A program made the position numbers and the translations under genes. 64,000 nucleotides of DNA, from assembly GCF_000583655.1 (NCBI RefSeq), contig NZ_BAKI01000010.1, positions 1-64,000 of the forward strand, in the 5' to 3' direction. Under the pieces are notes generated by a model that made no database searches, was not told the origin of the DNA, and worked only from the letters and a program-made list of their open reading frames with translations. Numbering within the stretch: position 1 is the first letter of the stretch; every line of letters begins with the position of its first letter. Positions 1-9,267 of the stretch are shown piece after piece. Origin of the DNA: Lentilactobacillus farraginis DSM 18382 = JCM 14108. Its GTDB lineage: Bacteria > Bacillota > Bacilli > Lactobacillales > Lactobacillaceae.

Positions 1-4
1 AACC

Positions 5-43
5 AAAAAGGGTTGATCCTGATAATGAGGATCGACCCTTTTT
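5..43 (-). terminator. Intrinsic terminator of ndh
   Basis: A 16-bp stem (5-20 with 28-43) with one G:T pair and a 7-base loop ends in a T-run when read on the minus strand. It lies just downstream of the ndh stop codon. The A/T flanks are symmetric, so it could also stop plus-strand transcription entering from the left. Confidence 0.85.
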
Positions 44-65
44 AATTTATACTGCGATAGATTAA

Positions 66-1708
66 TTATTTTTTATAAATTGATTGTGGGACCCCATAAC
101 GGGCTTTGCCCCAAGTTCTTTGCAACCACGGAACGAACCAGTAATCCAATCCAAAGGAACGACCAGCGCCATTCATTAAGGCAATGGCAACAAATAAGGT
201 CCACGTTGTTGTCCAAGTGAGCATCCCAAAGAAGAAGAGGCAAATGACAGCCAGATTGGCCAGCCAGGTAAATAAGCCAAAGAAGATCAAGCCACCAAGA
301 ATTACTTCAACAATCCCCAATCCGGGATGGTCGGTAACCAGAAAGCTGACATAATTATTTATGTTGGCCATCCCGTCAAGGAAGAGTGCCAAACCGAAGA
401 ACAGCCTTAACGGAACACTCCACAGAACGTTGCTTCTTTTGGACGTGTTGTAACCGAAGACGGTTCGGCCATTCTTAACCCGGAAGAATTCCTCTAAAAT
501 ATATTTAAACATGAAGTAACCGGAGTGAATCCGCATAAAGTACATAATATTGGTGAAGTGTTTCATGATGGTAGCAATCCAGCCACGAACCCGCTTGCCG
601 CCAAAGACTTGGGCAATCCCATAGTAAGCACCAAAAGAAACGGTGAAGCCCATATTCTTATCTTTAAACGGCATGTAATTTTGACTGCCTTCAATATCGG
701 CTGCCATGTTCGTTGAAACGACAATTGCTTCGTTTTCAGCTTCCTGCGCGGTTTGTGGAACGGCTCTTTCGGCACCTTCCTCAGTTGCGTTGGCGTCATC
801 ACCAGCAACATAGATACTCTTGTCTTCATAACCTTTAGCCTGCAGATATTGGTTAGTGACCAACCTGCCACCCCGACCGGTTTCAATACCAAAACTATCG
901 GCAATGTGATTGGTTTTAACACCGGCTGTCCAAATCAACGTGTTTGTTGCGATCGGATCCTGATCCTTAATTTCTACGGAATCAGGGTTAACTTTGGTGA
1001 TCATGGATTTTGTTCGAATCTCACGTTGTTTTTCTTGAAGTAGGCTTCGGCATGCGCAGCATTGGTTCGGTCAAGCATGTTAATAATAGTGGGTGCGGCT
1101 TCGACCAGCATGATTTTAATTTCACTTGGGTCGATTTTGTTTTCCCGAGCCAAGACTTTCTTGTAGTCAATTAATTCACCAACGGTTTCGGCACCGGTAA
1201 ATCCGGAACCACAAACGACCAATGTCAGCATGGCTTGACGCTTTTTCGGATCGCGTTCCAAAGCACCCTTTCGGATGATCAGATTGATATGATCCCGCAG
1301 TGTAATTGCATCTTCCATTGACCAGAGCGTAAAGCCATTCTCTTTAACACCGGGTGTCCCGAAGTCATTGGGCTCGCCACCCATACTGATCAGTAGGCTG
1401 TCAAACGGATAGGTGCCGTTTTCACCAATCACTTTTTTATTTTCTTTGTCAATCTCGCTGACATTATCAGTAATTAATTGCACGTTTTTTTGCTTATGAA
1501 AAATTCGCTGCAGGTCATACTGAATACTGTCGGGTTCTACCCGCTCGGTTGCCACTTCGTGTAATCGGGTCATATACGTAAAGTAAGAATGACGATCGAT
1601 TAACGTAATGTGCACCTCTGGATTTCCTTTGAATCGTTTAGCCAATTTTTTGGTGGCATACACCCCAGAAAAGCCAGCCCCAATAATAACGATATTTTTG
1701 GCCATCAT
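66..1708 (-). CDS. ndh: Type II NADH dehydrogenase with C-terminal DoxX-like membrane domain, frameshifted
   Basis: NDH-2 passes electrons from NADH to (mena)quinone at the membrane without pumping protons. The N-terminal half has the FAD-binding GxGxxG stretch IVIIGAGFSGVY and a second nucleotide-binding stretch VVCGSGFTGAE. The C-terminal half has the NDH-2 signature YVAGDDAN and a quinone-site-like AVPQTAQEAENEA. After it come about 110 residues with four hydrophobic segments resembling DoxX proteins, a fusion I associate with lactobacilli. The start at 1708 is chosen for an AAGGGGG ribosome site; an in-frame ATG at 1705 is also possible. The frame breaks near 1010-1018: one reading ends FEQNP-stop and the other continues SMITKVNPD. 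Adding one base (probably an A in a short A-run) restores about 548 residues. It is divergent from cydABCD, to which it would supply quinol. A sequencing indel is more likely than decay. Confidence 0.88.
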
Positions 1709-2062
1709 TAATTCCCCCTTAAAAAGTTTTGACGATAAGTTAAGCAATTAAAAATATATAAGCAAATGAATAATAGCATAACCTATTCTTATCACTCATA
1801 TTATAAAAGTACAGCGGCTGATTGTCTAATGAATGCCATTTCAAAACATCAAAAAAATGAGCGTTTGCTTTTCACAAGCGCTCATAAGTTGGTAATCTAA
1901 GCGTTTTCTAGACTAATTAGGTCATCAGCAATTTTGTTTCACAAGACATAAATAAATATTCATGCTTATTTGTTATTTTTATTTGAATAATCAATGCGCA
2001 ATAGATACAATAGACGTATATGGGGAGTACTCATAAACTATTAGTTGAGGGGGGATACAGCA
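1709..2062. promoter_or_regulatory. Divergent ndh/cydA control region
   Basis: This 354-bp region holds no gene. For cydA a sigma-A promoter is visible: TTGAAT at 1983-1988, a 17-base spacer and TACAAT at 2006-2011. On the ndh side a hairpin (1857-1885, 7-bp stem ATGAGCG/CGCTCAT) is followed on the minus strand by seven T residues, so it would form a terminator inside the ndh leader. Two TTTCACAA octamers (1870-1877 and 1937-1944) match half of a Rex operator (TTGTGAA...TTCACAA); a complete site is not seen. Redox control of both units is an inference. Confidence 0.55.
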
Positions 2063-3529
2063 ATGTTGAATGTTGGTTTGTCAGTACTAGGGTTGTCACG
2101 GTTTCAATTTGCGATGACCACGGTGTTTCACTTCTTCTTTGTGCCGTTTTCAATTGGGTTAGCATTTATTGTCGCGATTATGGAGACGGTTTACGTTGTT
2201 AAGAAGGATGAGACTTACAAGAATATGGCAAAATTTTGGGGAAAAATTTTCCTGTTTAGTTTTGCTGTAGGTGTTGTTACCGGTATCATTCAAGAATTCC
2301 AATTCGGGATGAATTGGTCGGAATATTCACGTTTCATGGGTGATATCTTTGGTGCACCATTGGCAATTGAAGCGTTGGCAGCATTCTTTATGGAGTCAAC
2401 GTTTATCGGCCTTTGGATGTTTACCTGGGATCGATTCAACAAAGTTGTTCATTGTTTATTTATTTGGTTGACCGCTTTTGGATCAACACTATCGGCTCTT
2501 TGGATTTTGGCCGCAAATAGTTTTATGCAGAATCCGGTTGGCTACGTGATTAATTCACAGACGCACCGGGTTAACATGACGAGTTTTTCGGCGGTTGTTA
2601 CCAATCGCCAGTTATGGAATGAATTTCCACACGTTATCTTTGGTGCTTTTCTAACAGCGGCTTTTGTAGTAGCGGGTTCTTCGGCTTGGCGATTACTTAA
2701 GAAGGATCATGAGCACTTCTATCGAAAGTCATTAAAGGTTGGCTTGATTGTGGGCCTATGTGCCTGCTTGGGTTCCGTTTGGTCTGGTGATACGCAGACC
2801 CGTTACCTGATTAATAGCCAGCCAATGAAGTTTGCCGCAATGGAAGGCCTTTATAAAAATTCCACAAATAAAGGTAACTGGGCGCCGATTGCCGGCTTTG
2901 ACACAAAGAATCATCAGACTAAGTGGTCGGTTGATATTCCATATGTCCTGAATATTTTAAGCTACCATAAACTGAGTGGCACGATTAAGGGTCAAAATCA
3001 GGTTAATAAAGAATTAAAGGCTAAATATGATGGGACAACCCAAGGTCGAAAGATCAAGGATTACTATGTACCAACCAGAACCCTATTTTGGAGCTTTAGA
3101 ATTATGGCGGTTTCTGCCGGCTTATTCGGATTGCTTGCAATTATCGGTTTGTGGCTGAATCGAGAAAAATCCAATGCGATTATGCGGCAGCGCTGGTTCC
3201 TGTACGTTATGGGAATTTGCCTGTGGCTGCCGTTTATCGTAAATACTGCCGGTTGGTTCGTAACGGAATTTGGTCGTTATCCATGGGTTGTTTATGGGCT
3301 CTTAACGATTGCCGATGCGGTTTCACCAACGTCGACGGTTGTCGGACTTTTATTCACCAATATCGTTTACTTCTTGATCTTTGCTTCATTGGGCGCCGTT
3401 ATGGTCATTTTGAGTCACCGGGTTCTCAAAGCCGGGCCTGATTCGGTATTGACTGATGGCTACTCAAGTAAGCCGGAAAAGTCTTCCGATGTAGATCCTT
3501 ACGAAATGGGGGCGGCTCATAATGACTAA
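2063..3529 (+). CDS. cydA: Cytochrome bd quinol oxidase subunit I
   Basis: CydA carries the hemes (b558, b595, d) that oxidise quinol and reduce O2 to water. The 488-residue protein shows the N-terminal heme-ligand His in TTVFHFFFVPF and the conserved Glu pair in FGAPLAIEALAAFFMEST. A later His-containing helix reads EFPHVIFGAF. The quinol-site stretch is QPMKFAAMEG, and GWFVTEFGRYPW is near the C terminus. The Q-loop is short, so this is the Firmicutes short-Q-loop class. The ATG is chosen over an upstream TTG because a GAGGGGGG site lies 6-7 bases ahead of it. The gene overlaps cydB by 8 bases. Activity in lactobacilli normally depends on exogenous heme and often menaquinone (family knowledge). 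Confidence 0.97.
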   Translation: MLNVGLSVLGLSRFQFAMTTVFHFFFVPFSIGLAFIVAIMETVYVVKKDETYKNMAKFWGKIFLFSFAVGVVTGIIQEFQFGMNWSEYSRFMGDIFGAPLAIEALAAFFMESTFIGLWMFTWDRFNKVVHCLFIWLTAFGSTLSALWILAANSFMQNPVGYVINSQTHRVNMTSFSAVVTNRQLWNEFPHVIFGAFLTAAFVVAGSSAWRLLKKDHEHFYRKSLKVGLIVGLCACLGSVWSGDTQTRYLINSQPMKFAAMEGLYKNSTNKGNWAPIAGFDTKNHQTKWSVDIPYVLNILSYHKLSGTIKGQNQVNKELKAKYDGTTQGRKIKDYYVPTRTLFWSFRIMAVSAGLFGLLAIIGLWLNREKSNAIMRQRWFLYVMGICLWLPFIVNTAGWFVTEFGRYPWVVYGLLTIADAVSPTSTVVGLLFTNIVYFLIFASLGAVMVILSHRVLKAGPDSVLTDGYSSKPEKSSDVDPYEMGAAHND

Positions 3530-4535
3530 TCTACAGTTACTTTGGTTTTTATTGATTGGTGTTTTGTTCAGCGGCTTCTTCTTCCTCGAAGGATTTGACT
3601 TTGGTATCGGCATGTCAATTCGGTTCTTCGCGAAAAATCGTGATGAGCGTGACGTGGTAATCCAAACGATTGGTCCTCATTGGGACGGTAATGAAGTTTG
3701 GCTGATTACTGCCGGTGGTGCCATGTTTGCGTCATTTCCAATGTGGTATGCGTCACTGTTTTCGGGTTATTACATTGTTCTGTTTTTGATTTTAGTTGCC
3801 CTTATCTTTAGAGGGGTTTCCTTTGAATTTCGGGCAAATATGCAGACTGAAAATTGGCGTAATTTTTGGGAATGGACGGCTTCGATCAGCAGTTTTTGTG
3901 CGGCATTTCTTTTCGGCATGATGTTCACCAGCATGATTCAAGGCGTGCCATTGGATGCGCAAGGCAACATTTACGGTAAATTCACTACTTATGTCAACTG
4001 GTTCTCATTGGTTGGCGGTGTTGCCGTCTCATTGCTTTGCTTCATTCATGGATTAAACTTCCTGCGTTTGAAGACCAGCGGTGGTTTACGGAAACGGGCC
4101 GAGAGTTGGAGTAAATTACTTTACCCGGTTTTACTGGCCGGTGAAGTTGTTTTCGTAATCTTACTGTATTTGACAACTGATTTCTTTGATAGGAAACCAG
4201 TAAGCACTTGGGGCATTTTAATCGCGTTGGTTATCTTTACGCTGATTGCATGGTGGGGCGCCAGTGCTTCCCACGACTGGGCATCATTTTTAGCCAGTGG
4301 CCTATCACTGATTAGCGTGGTTGTTTTGATCTTTAATGGTTTGTTCCCACGGGTCATGATTGGTCAGAACAACGTTAACTCGATTTTAATCAAGAACGCT
4401 TCGAGTACGCCGTATACGTTGCACTTAATGACAATTATTACATTCTCGATCCTACCGATTGTGCTGGTTTACTTTATCTGGAGTTACTGGATATTCTACA
4501 AGCGGTTGCGTTCGCCAAAACAAACAGCTTCATAA
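3522..4535 (+). CDS. cydB: Cytochrome bd quinol oxidase subunit II
   Basis: CydB is the structural membrane partner of CydA. It is 337 residues long with about eight or nine hydrophobic helices. It opens with the family-typical FFFLEGFDFGIGM, followed by GPHWDGNEVWLITAGGAMFA, the signature around the conserved acidic residues of the proton path. The start overlaps the cydA stop by 8 bases with a G-rich ribosome site inside cydA, so the two are translationally coupled. A strong terminator follows, so cydDC is probably transcribed partly from its own promoter or by readthrough. Confidence 0.97.
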   Translation: MTNLQLLWFLLIGVLFSGFFFLEGFDFGIGMSIRFFAKNRDERDVVIQTIGPHWDGNEVWLITAGGAMFASFPMWYASLFSGYYIVLFLILVALIFRGVSFEFRANMQTENWRNFWEWTASISSFCAAFLFGMMFTSMIQGVPLDAQGNIYGKFTTYVNWFSLVGGVAVSLLCFIHGLNFLRLKTSGGLRKRAESWSKLLYPVLLAGEVVFVILLYLTTDFFDRKPVSTWGILIALVIFTLIAWWGASASHDWASFLASGLSLISVVVLIFNGLFPRVMIGQNNVNSILIKNASSTPYTLHLMTIITFSILPIVLVYFIWSYWIFYKRLRSPKQTAS

Positions 4536-4570
4536 ATTTGCGTTTAAATTGTTTTTGAATTAGTTAAACT

Positions 4571-4616
4571 GCGGCTGAAGCAGGGGATTTATTCTTCCGC
4601 TTCAGTCGCTTTTTTT
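4571..4616 (+). terminator. Intrinsic terminator after cydB
   Basis: An 11-bp GC-rich stem (4571-4581 GCGGCTGAAGC with 4599-4609 GCTTCAGTCGC) is followed by seven T residues. It separates cydAB from cydDC. Confidence 0.9.
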
Positions 4617-4725
4617 GTGAGACCATTAATCAGAAAATATAGAAATCTAATTTGAGCGGTTCCATTGTGTGCAACTATTCACTATACTAGAGAATGTAAT
4701 TAATGAAATTGGGGGAGTGAATCAA

Positions 4726-6453
4726 TTGATCGATAAACGTTTGTTGGCGATGCCGGGAATGAGGCGCTATCTTGGAATCCTGGGGATTTTGGTATTTATC
4801 CAAGCCGTGTCAATCATTTTTCAGGCAAGGTCCTTATCAGTTGCCATTGTTAATCTTTGGAATCTGGAACCTTTAAAAACAATTTTTTGGCCGACCGTCA
4901 TTTTTGCGGCAGCTTTTTTAAGTCGACATCTTTTAACCGTTGCGGAAAATCGGGTCTTTTTTCCGTTTGTCGAAAAGACCAGTGGTCACTTGCGGGAACA
5001 GCTAATGGCTAAAATTTTCCATCTGGGGCCGGCTGAAATTGAAAAGCAGGGGACCGGTAATATTGTCACAATGGCGTTGGAAGGAATTGATAAAGTCCAA
5101 ACTTATTTAATGCTGGTAATTATTAAAATTCTGGATATGTCAATAACACCTTGGTTAATTCTGCTCTACGTCCTTTTTCTAAGATGGGAACAGGCTATTT
5201 TCCTTTTTATTATTTTTCCGGTTATCATTTTATTTATGATTATCTTAGGGTTGGCGGCACAAAGTAAAGCTGACCGGCAATATGAGGGCTATCAGCGACT
5301 TTCAAACCACTTTGTGGATACACTAAGGGGATTATCGACGTTAAAGCAGCTGGGCCTTTCCAAGCGTTATGCGGATAACGTCTTTAAAGTCAGTGAATCT
5401 TATCGGAAAGAAACGATGTCGACACTGAAAATTGCATTGACATCAACCTTTGCACTCGACTTCTTTACCACGCTGTCGATTGCGGTGGTTGCCGTTTTTC
5501 TTGGATTTGATTTGCTGGATGGTAAGGTAATGCTGTTGCCGGCGTTAACGATTTTGGTGCTGGCACCCGAGTATTTTTTACCGATTCGAAACTTTGCCAA
5601 TGATTATCACGCTACTTTAAACGGCAAAAATGCCTTGTCGGCTGTTTTGGAAATTTTGGGTGAACCGGAGATGAAGCAGACCAAAGTTTTAAAGGACTTT
5701 ACTTGGCAACCGGATACTACACTTGAATTGGATAAAGTGTCTTATACGTATCCCAAAGCTGAAAAGCCGGCTTTAAAAGATCTCTCGGTAACGATTAAAG
5801 GTATGAAGAAGATCGGGATTATCGGTGCTTCCGGTTCGGGAAAATCAACTTTGATTAATTTAATTGGCGGCTTTCTGGCACCGGATGAAAAGAATCGGAT
5901 CAAAATTAATGGCAACGAACTGCCGCATTTGAACCAGCAGGCTTGGCAAAAGAATTTTCTTTACATTCCACAAAACCCGTATTTGTTTCACGCAACGCTG
6001 GCCGAAAATATTGCCTTTTATGTTGACCATGCGACGCCCGAAGCTATTAATAATGCTGTTAAGCGGGCCGGTTTGGCAGCGTGGGTTAAGACGTTACCGG
6101 ATGGCTTGGACACAATGATTGGTGAGGGTGCCAGAACTGTCAGTGGTGGCCAGGCACAACGGATCGCCCTTGCTCGAGCGTTTTTGGATCCGGATCGTAG
6201 AGTTTTGTTATTCGATGAGCCGACCGCGCATTTGGATATTGAAACTGAGGCAGCCTTAAAGCAGGATATTTTACCGGTGTTTGACAATCATTTGGTATTT
6301 TTTGCGACGCATCGACTTCATTGGATTGGTGAAATGGATTACGTCCTGGTTATTGATCACGGCCGAATTGTTGAACAGGGGACACCTGCCGAACTAACGG
6401 CCAAAAATGGTGAGTATGTGAAGTTGCGTTCGGAAATGGGGGCAACAGAATAA
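4726..6453 (+). CDS. cydD: ABC exporter CydD, cytochrome bd assembly
   Basis: CydD is one half of the heterodimeric CydDC ABC exporter needed to assemble cytochrome bd. It was described as a cysteine/glutathione exporter in Escherichia coli and more recently as a heme transporter. The N-terminal half (about residues 1-310) holds six transmembrane helices. The ATPase domain has Walker A GASGSGKSTL, signature VSGGQAQRIALARA and Walker B RVLLFDEPTAHLD. I chose TTG 4726 (MIDKRLLAMPGMRR) because a GGGGGAG site lies about 8 bases upstream; an upstream GTG at 4669 has no such site. The result is 575 residues, normal for the family. The stop overlaps the cydC start by one base. Confidence 0.93.
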   Translation: MIDKRLLAMPGMRRYLGILGILVFIQAVSIIFQARSLSVAIVNLWNLEPLKTIFWPTVIFAAAFLSRHLLTVAENRVFFPFVEKTSGHLREQLMAKIFHLGPAEIEKQGTGNIVTMALEGIDKVQTYLMLVIIKILDMSITPWLILLYVLFLRWEQAIFLFIIFPVIILFMIILGLAAQSKADRQYEGYQRLSNHFVDTLRGLSTLKQLGLSKRYADNVFKVSESYRKETMSTLKIALTSTFALDFFTTLSIAVVAVFLGFDLLDGKVMLLPALTILVLAPEYFLPIRNFANDYHATLNGKNALSAVLEILGEPEMKQTKVLKDFTWQPDTTLELDKVSYTYPKAEKPALKDLSVTIKGMKKIGIIGASGSGKSTLINLIGGFLAPDEKNRIKINGNELPHLNQQAWQKNFLYIPQNPYLFHATLAENIAFYVDHATPEAINNAVKRAGLAAWVKTLPDGLDTMIGEGARTVSGGQAQRIALARAFLDPDRRVLLFDEPTAHLDIETEAALKQDILPVFDNHLVFFATHRLHWIGEMDYVLVIDHGRIVEQGTPAELTAKNGEYVKLRSEMGATE

Positions 6454-8207
6454 TGAAGCAGCTAAGAGAAACATTCGCACATGATACTTGGGTAATGCCT
6501 TATTTGCGAAAATATAAAGGCTTATTGATTTTGGTTCTCTTTTTGGGATTTATGACGTTCTTTTCCGGTGGCGCGTTAATGTTTAATTCCGGGTACTTAA
6601 TTAGCGAAGCTGCCAGGCGGCCTTCCAGCATTATTTACATTTATGTGCCGGTGGTCTTGGCACGGGCTTTTGGAATTGCCAGACCGGTCTTTCGATACAT
6701 TGAACGGCTGACCAGCCACAACTGGGTTTTACGGATTGTTTCCGATTTTCGAAAAAAGTTGTATCAGACAGTCGAACGAAAAGCGACGACCATTCAACGT
6801 TCTCACCAAACTGGTGATATTCTAAGCATTTTGGCAGATGATATTGATCATATTGAAAATTTATATCTTCGGACCGTTTTTCCAATGGTTATCGGCTGGC
6901 TGCTGTACCTTTTCGTTGTCATTGGAATTGGTTGTCTTAACTGGGTTGTCAGTTTGCTGCTTGTGCTTTTATTGGGCATTATCGTGATTATTATGCCACT
7001 GGCTTCGGTAGCCACAAATGGTGTTCGTGAATTTCGGCAGCACCAAATTCAGCATGAATTTTACACAAACCTGACGGATGAAGTTTTGGGCTTGGGGGAC
7101 TGGCTGATTTCCGGTCGATATCATGACTTTATGAAGCTGCAGGAAAAGCCGATCAAGGCAATTGCAGCATTGAGACGGAAAGATCATTTTTATCAATGGT
7201 GGCGCTCGTTTTTCGTTCAAGTCTTGGTATTGTTATCGGTCTTGGTATTACTTATTTGGAGCGGACAATCATTAACTGGTTCCAAGGCCGCGGCTGACTG
7301 GATAGCCGCGTTTGCACTGGCTATTTTTCCGGCAGTCTCACCGTTTTTAAATATGAGTCAGGGAATGAGCGAATGGCCGGTTTATCAGCGGTCTATCAAG
7401 CGGGTTAACCAGTTGGATCAAAACCAGCCCCGAGAGGTCCCGCAGGAGAAATTATCGGGGAATTTTGAAGCCTTGAAAATCGATCATTTAACTTTTAAAT
7501 ACCCGGATGGTGATCGAAAAGTTGTGAATGATATTTCGATGACGGTTCGTTCGGGTGAGAAGGTGGCTTTACTGGGGCCGAGTGGTACCGGTAAAAGCAC
7601 CCTCTTAAAGCTGATGGTGGGGGATCTGACACCAACGGCCGGAAAAGTGATGATTAACGGTATGCCGGTAAGTGCTTTGCAGAAAAACCGCGCCGAATTA
7701 TTCGGCATTCTTGATCAGCAGCCCTACCTTTTTGACACGACAGTTATGAACAATGTCCGGCTTGGAAACATAAATGCTTCAGACGATGATGTAAAAAAAG
7801 CGATCGAAGCAGTTGGGTTAAAGTCCCTAATCGAATCGTTACCGGAGCAATACGAGACGCACGTTCAGGAAGCCGGTAGACGATTCTCTGGTGGTGAGCG
7901 GCAACGGCTTTCACTGGCCAGAATTCTTTTACAAGACGCGCCGATTATTATTCTTGACGAGCCGACGGTTAGTTTGGACCCGATTACGGAACGGCGGTTA
8001 CTTGACCAGGTTTTCGCATTACTAAAAGATAAAACGATTATCTGGGTCACACATCATTTGGCGGGGATTAAGCACGTCGATCAAGTTCGATTCCTGGAAG
8101 CTGGCCGATTTGATATGCAGGGAACGCCCGAAACGCTCTATCAAACCGAAGCGCGTTTTAGACAATTATATGACTTGGATCGGGGAAAATCGGTTTCCAA
8201 TAATTAA
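6453..8207 (+). CDS. cydC: ABC exporter CydC, cytochrome bd assembly
   Basis: CydC is the partner half-transporter of CydD. The 584-residue protein has an N-terminal six-helix membrane domain and a C-terminal ATPase. The ATPase shows Walker A GPSGTGKSTLL, signature FSGGERQRLSLARIL, Walker B IIILDEPTVSLD and the H-loop THH. The start codon shares its A with the cydD stop (TAATG), so the two are co-translated. Gene order cydABCD is the usual one for lactobacilli and bacilli. A hairpin with a T-run follows. Confidence 0.94.
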   Translation: MKQLRETFAHDTWVMPYLRKYKGLLILVLFLGFMTFFSGGALMFNSGYLISEAARRPSSIIYIYVPVVLARAFGIARPVFRYIERLTSHNWVLRIVSDFRKKLYQTVERKATTIQRSHQTGDILSILADDIDHIENLYLRTVFPMVIGWLLYLFVVIGIGCLNWVVSLLLVLLLGIIVIIMPLASVATNGVREFRQHQIQHEFYTNLTDEVLGLGDWLISGRYHDFMKLQEKPIKAIAALRRKDHFYQWWRSFFVQVLVLLSVLVLLIWSGQSLTGSKAAADWIAAFALAIFPAVSPFLNMSQGMSEWPVYQRSIKRVNQLDQNQPREVPQEKLSGNFEALKIDHLTFKYPDGDRKVVNDISMTVRSGEKVALLGPSGTGKSTLLKLMVGDLTPTAGKVMINGMPVSALQKNRAELFGILDQQPYLFDTTVMNNVRLGNINASDDDVKKAIEAVGLKSLIESLPEQYETHVQEAGRRFSGGERQRLSLARILLQDAPIIILDEPTVSLDPITERRLLDQVFALLKDKTIIWVTHHLAGIKHVDQVRFLEAGRFDMQGTPETLYQTEARFRQLYDLDRGKSVSNN

Positions 8208-8237
8208 TTCATGAGAAAATTGTATTTTGGGATGGAC

Positions 8238-8285
8238 AAAACACTGGTTCTAAACGACTTTAAATAGCTGATGACCGGTGTTTTT
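8238..8285 (+). terminator. Probable terminator after cydC
   Basis: AAAACACTGGT (8238-8248) can pair with ACCGGTGTTTTT (8274-8285), with one G:T pair. The loop is long (25 bases) and the hairpin ends in a T-run. It is plausible but less compact than the other terminators here. Confidence 0.6.
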
Positions 8286-8640
8286 CATTTTTAACAGTTG
8301 TGAAACTTTTTTCAAAACAATTGTTGATTTAAGCTTGATCTTTATTTAAGGTGAGAAAACGATTCTACACGCTTGAAAACGGCCGTTGAAGATGATTTAA
8401 ATGATAAAGTTGAATTAAGAACAAACGGATTTTTAATTTATTTATCGTAGATTAGTGATATTTATCCCAAAATGATATATAATAATATTATATTTTGATA
8501 TTCGATAAATAAATCATTTATAAAAATGATTTAAATGGTGATCAAATTATAATGGCAACTATGTTATGATAATGGCGAATTGGCAAGGTTTGCCTGGCAG
8601 TTCAGAAATACAATCAACATCAGCGAAGGGATGATTTTTG
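8286..8640. promoter_or_regulatory. AT-rich intergenic region before the flavoprotein genes
   Basis: There is no gene in these 355 bases. TTGTGAAA at 8298-8305 is followed by a degenerate opposite arm (TTTTCAAAACAA, 8309-8320), an imperfect Rex-like arrangement. A perfect 9-bp inverted repeat, AAATCATTT-ATAA-AAATGATTT (8511-8532), sits about 110 bases before the first flavoprotein gene. The stretch from 8450 to 8580 is very AT-rich with several TATAAT-like hexamers, so a promoter is likely but I cannot fix it. Confidence 0.4.
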
Positions 8641-9252
8641 ATGAGAAAATACATTGGTTTGGTTGGGACAAACACCAAGCAGTCAACCAATCGACAATTG
8701 TTGCAGTTTATGAAACGGCATTTTAAAAAGCAGGCTGAAATTGAATTGATCGAAGTTTCGGGCCTGCCGATGTTTAACAAACCCCAGGACAAGCAGGTAC
8801 CGGCACGGGCAATTGAGATTGCTAAAAAAATTGATGCCAGCGATGGCGTTATTATTAGTACGCCTGAGTACGATCACGCTGTGCCGGCGGTATTAATGAA
8901 TGCTTTGGAATGGCTTTCGTACGGCATTCATCCCTTGTTGGATAAACCCGTCATGATTATCGGGGCCTCTTTTGGCTCATTGGGAACTTCCAGAGCGCAG
9001 GCGCATCTGCGGCAGATGTTGGATTCGCCTGAGATTAGTGCCCGGGTTATGCCGAGTTCCGAATACTTGGTTGGCCACGTTCTCGAAGCTTTTGACGATC
9101 AGGGAAACTTAACGGATAAAGATAAAGTGAAGCAATTAGACGCACTGTTTGCGGATTACCAACAGTTTGTTGAAATTTCAAAGGAACTTTGGCATACGCT
9201 GAAGGTAGACAAAGAAGAAGTAAAAAAGATTGATGCAGAAGATTTTAAGTAA
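8641..9252 (+). CDS. NADPH-dependent FMN reductase family protein
   Basis: This is a flavodoxin-fold oxidoreductase of 203 residues that would reduce FMN or an FMN-linked acceptor with NAD(P)H in the cytoplasm. Evidence is the N-terminal GLVGTNTKQSTNRQLLQFM (phosphate-binding loop position), IISTPEYDHAVPAVLMNALEW and KPVMIIGASFGSLGTSRAQ, all typical of this family. The ATG directly follows an in-frame TTG. The AGGG site is nearer to standard spacing for TTG, so 8638 is an alternative. It forms a pair with the next gene (15-base gap) and probably arose by duplication, since both share the same core motifs. Substrate is unknown. A role in redox balance or extracellular electron transfer is possible from its cyd neighbourhood but is only inference. 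Confidence 0.85.
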   Translation: MRKYIGLVGTNTKQSTNRQLLQFMKRHFKKQAEIELIEVSGLPMFNKPQDKQVPARAIEIAKKIDASDGVIISTPEYDHAVPAVLMNALEWLSYGIHPLLDKPVMIIGASFGSLGTSRAQAHLRQMLDSPEISARVMPSSEYLVGHVLEAFDDQGNLTDKDKVKQLDALFADYQQFVEISKELWHTLKVDKEEVKKIDAEDFK

Positions 9253-9267
9253 AGGGAGTGCGCATTT

